A stretch of 64,000 nucleotides of DNA from Gammaproteobacteria bacterium (GTDB lineage Bacteria; Pseudomonadota; Gammaproteobacteria; SZUA-140): contig JADJWH010000001.1 in assembly GCA_016716465.1 (NCBI GenBank), forward strand, positions 558,001 to 622,000, given 5' to 3'. The translations under genes were made by a program, and so were the position numbers. Within the stretch, counting starts at the first letter, position 1; each line of letters opens with the position of its first letter. Of this stretch, positions 63,560-64,000 are shown one piece after another. The notes under the pieces are model-generated. The model ran no database searches. It was not told the DNA's origin and saw only the letters and a program-made list of their open reading frames with translations.

Positions 63560-64000
63560 TTATGCGGACTTCGCGTCGAGTTCCGCGGCCGAGCGGTCGA
63601 GCAGGGTATCGAGAAATTCGAGGAGGCGGTGGACATCGGAGAAGTTGCTCGCCATCCCCAGGGAGGCGCGCACCGCTCCCATCGATTTTCCCGAGCTGCT
63701 CACGCAGGTGCGGTAACGGGCAAGATCCAGTGTCTGCCCGGACAGCCGCAGGCATTCCGCGATGAGGGTCGGGGAGTGTGACAGCGCGGCCTCTCCGGCG
63801 CCGGGATTACAGAAGCAGCCGGAACGGAGTGCGATGCCGACGCCGGCGGCGAGGTTCTCTACCGCTTCGTAATCGAGGTAAACGCCTTCCGGATCGCGCA
63901 CATTGAACGCGACGATGCCGCCCCGCGACGCGGTATCCGGGTCGCCGTAGAGTTCGATTGCCGCTCGGCCGGAGGAATGACGCAGGCCCCGCAGCTGTTC
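63560..64000 (-). CDS. Class V aminotransferase / cysteine-desulfurase-like protein, C-terminal part only
   Basis: The frame stays open to the window's last base, so the N-terminus and PLP lysine lie outside. The visible 146 residues include LRHSSGRAAIELYGD, ASRGGIVAFNVRDPEGVYLDYEAVENLAAG and IALRSGCFCNPGAGEAAL. The GCFCNPGAGE segment is typical of class V enzymes related to molybdenum cofactor sulfurase and isopenicillin-N epimerase-like proteins rather than IscS. The C-terminus has VRASLGMASNFSDVHRLLEFLDTLL, a typical SufS/NifS-like end. Substrate is uncertain. Confidence 0.82.
   Translation of the reverse strand, partial: EQLRGLRHSSGRAAIELYGDPDTASRGGIVAFNVRDPEGVYLDYEAVENLAAGVGIALRSGCFCNPGAGEAALSHSPTLIAECLRLSGQTLDLARYRTCVSSSGKSMGAVRASLGMASNFSDVHRLLEFLDTLLDRSAAELDAKSA

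Overview
The window is a high-GC chromosomal segment that looks gammaproteobacterial. The right end carries the conserved block tRNA-Val, thrS, infC, rpmI, rplT, pheS, pheT, ihfA, MerR regulator and tRNA-Pro. Further left are mfd with a CsiV-like gene nearby, smc next to ligA, uvrB, queF, acs, cstA/ybdD, and a hypoxanthine phosphoribosyltransferase paired with a methylthioinosine phosphorylase. I cannot name the species. The content fits a free-living proteobacterium of the Chromatiales/Acidiferrobacterales/Xanthomonadales type.

Layout. Positions 1-8650 hold accessory, stress-type genes: the end of a P-type ATPase, GyrI-like, cupin, SRPBCC, DoxX and DUF488 proteins, an outer-membrane-like protein, an AI-2E family permease, an NmrA-like reductase and an AraC/MGMT fusion. 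Positions 8651-13340 hold a low-complexity patch, a very small membrane protein, DUF2934 and YbaK-like proteins, a 1-Cys peroxiredoxin and a yqjD-yqjE-yqjK-like membrane operon. Positions 13340-21258 hold uppP, a DedA protein, cstA-ybdD and a HlyD/ABC/permease exporter operon. Positions 21500-24300 form an islet with a REP-associated tyrosine transposase (RAYT) and two AT-rich genes for exported proteins. Positions 24300-32400 hold acs, dksA, a HAD phosphatase with an aminotransferase, an FGGY kinase with cysZ, and queF. Positions 32595-47521 hold smc, ligA, the purine-salvage pair, csiV, def, a two-component pair, mfd and smr. Positions 47650-55221 hold tRNA-Asn, a TPR-sulfotransferase, three poorly known genes, an aspartate aminotransferase and uvrB. 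The translation block follows to 62955. The window ends with a second very small membrane protein and part of a class V aminotransferase.

The most striking non-coding signal is about 30 copies of a short palindrome built on GGGGAC/GTCCCC, all between genes. Inner base pairs change together in the two arms, and the copies often lie beside REP elements with a GTAG head. They occur from about 8.7 kb to 40.6 kb. I found none in the core-gene-dense final 23 kb. The RAYT gene is bracketed by a different inverted element. Two very small membrane proteins, 54 kb apart, share a clear motif and may be an undescribed family. infC appears to start at AUA. A 64-base run of G and a G/C-only-looking patch are more likely assembly artefacts than biology.
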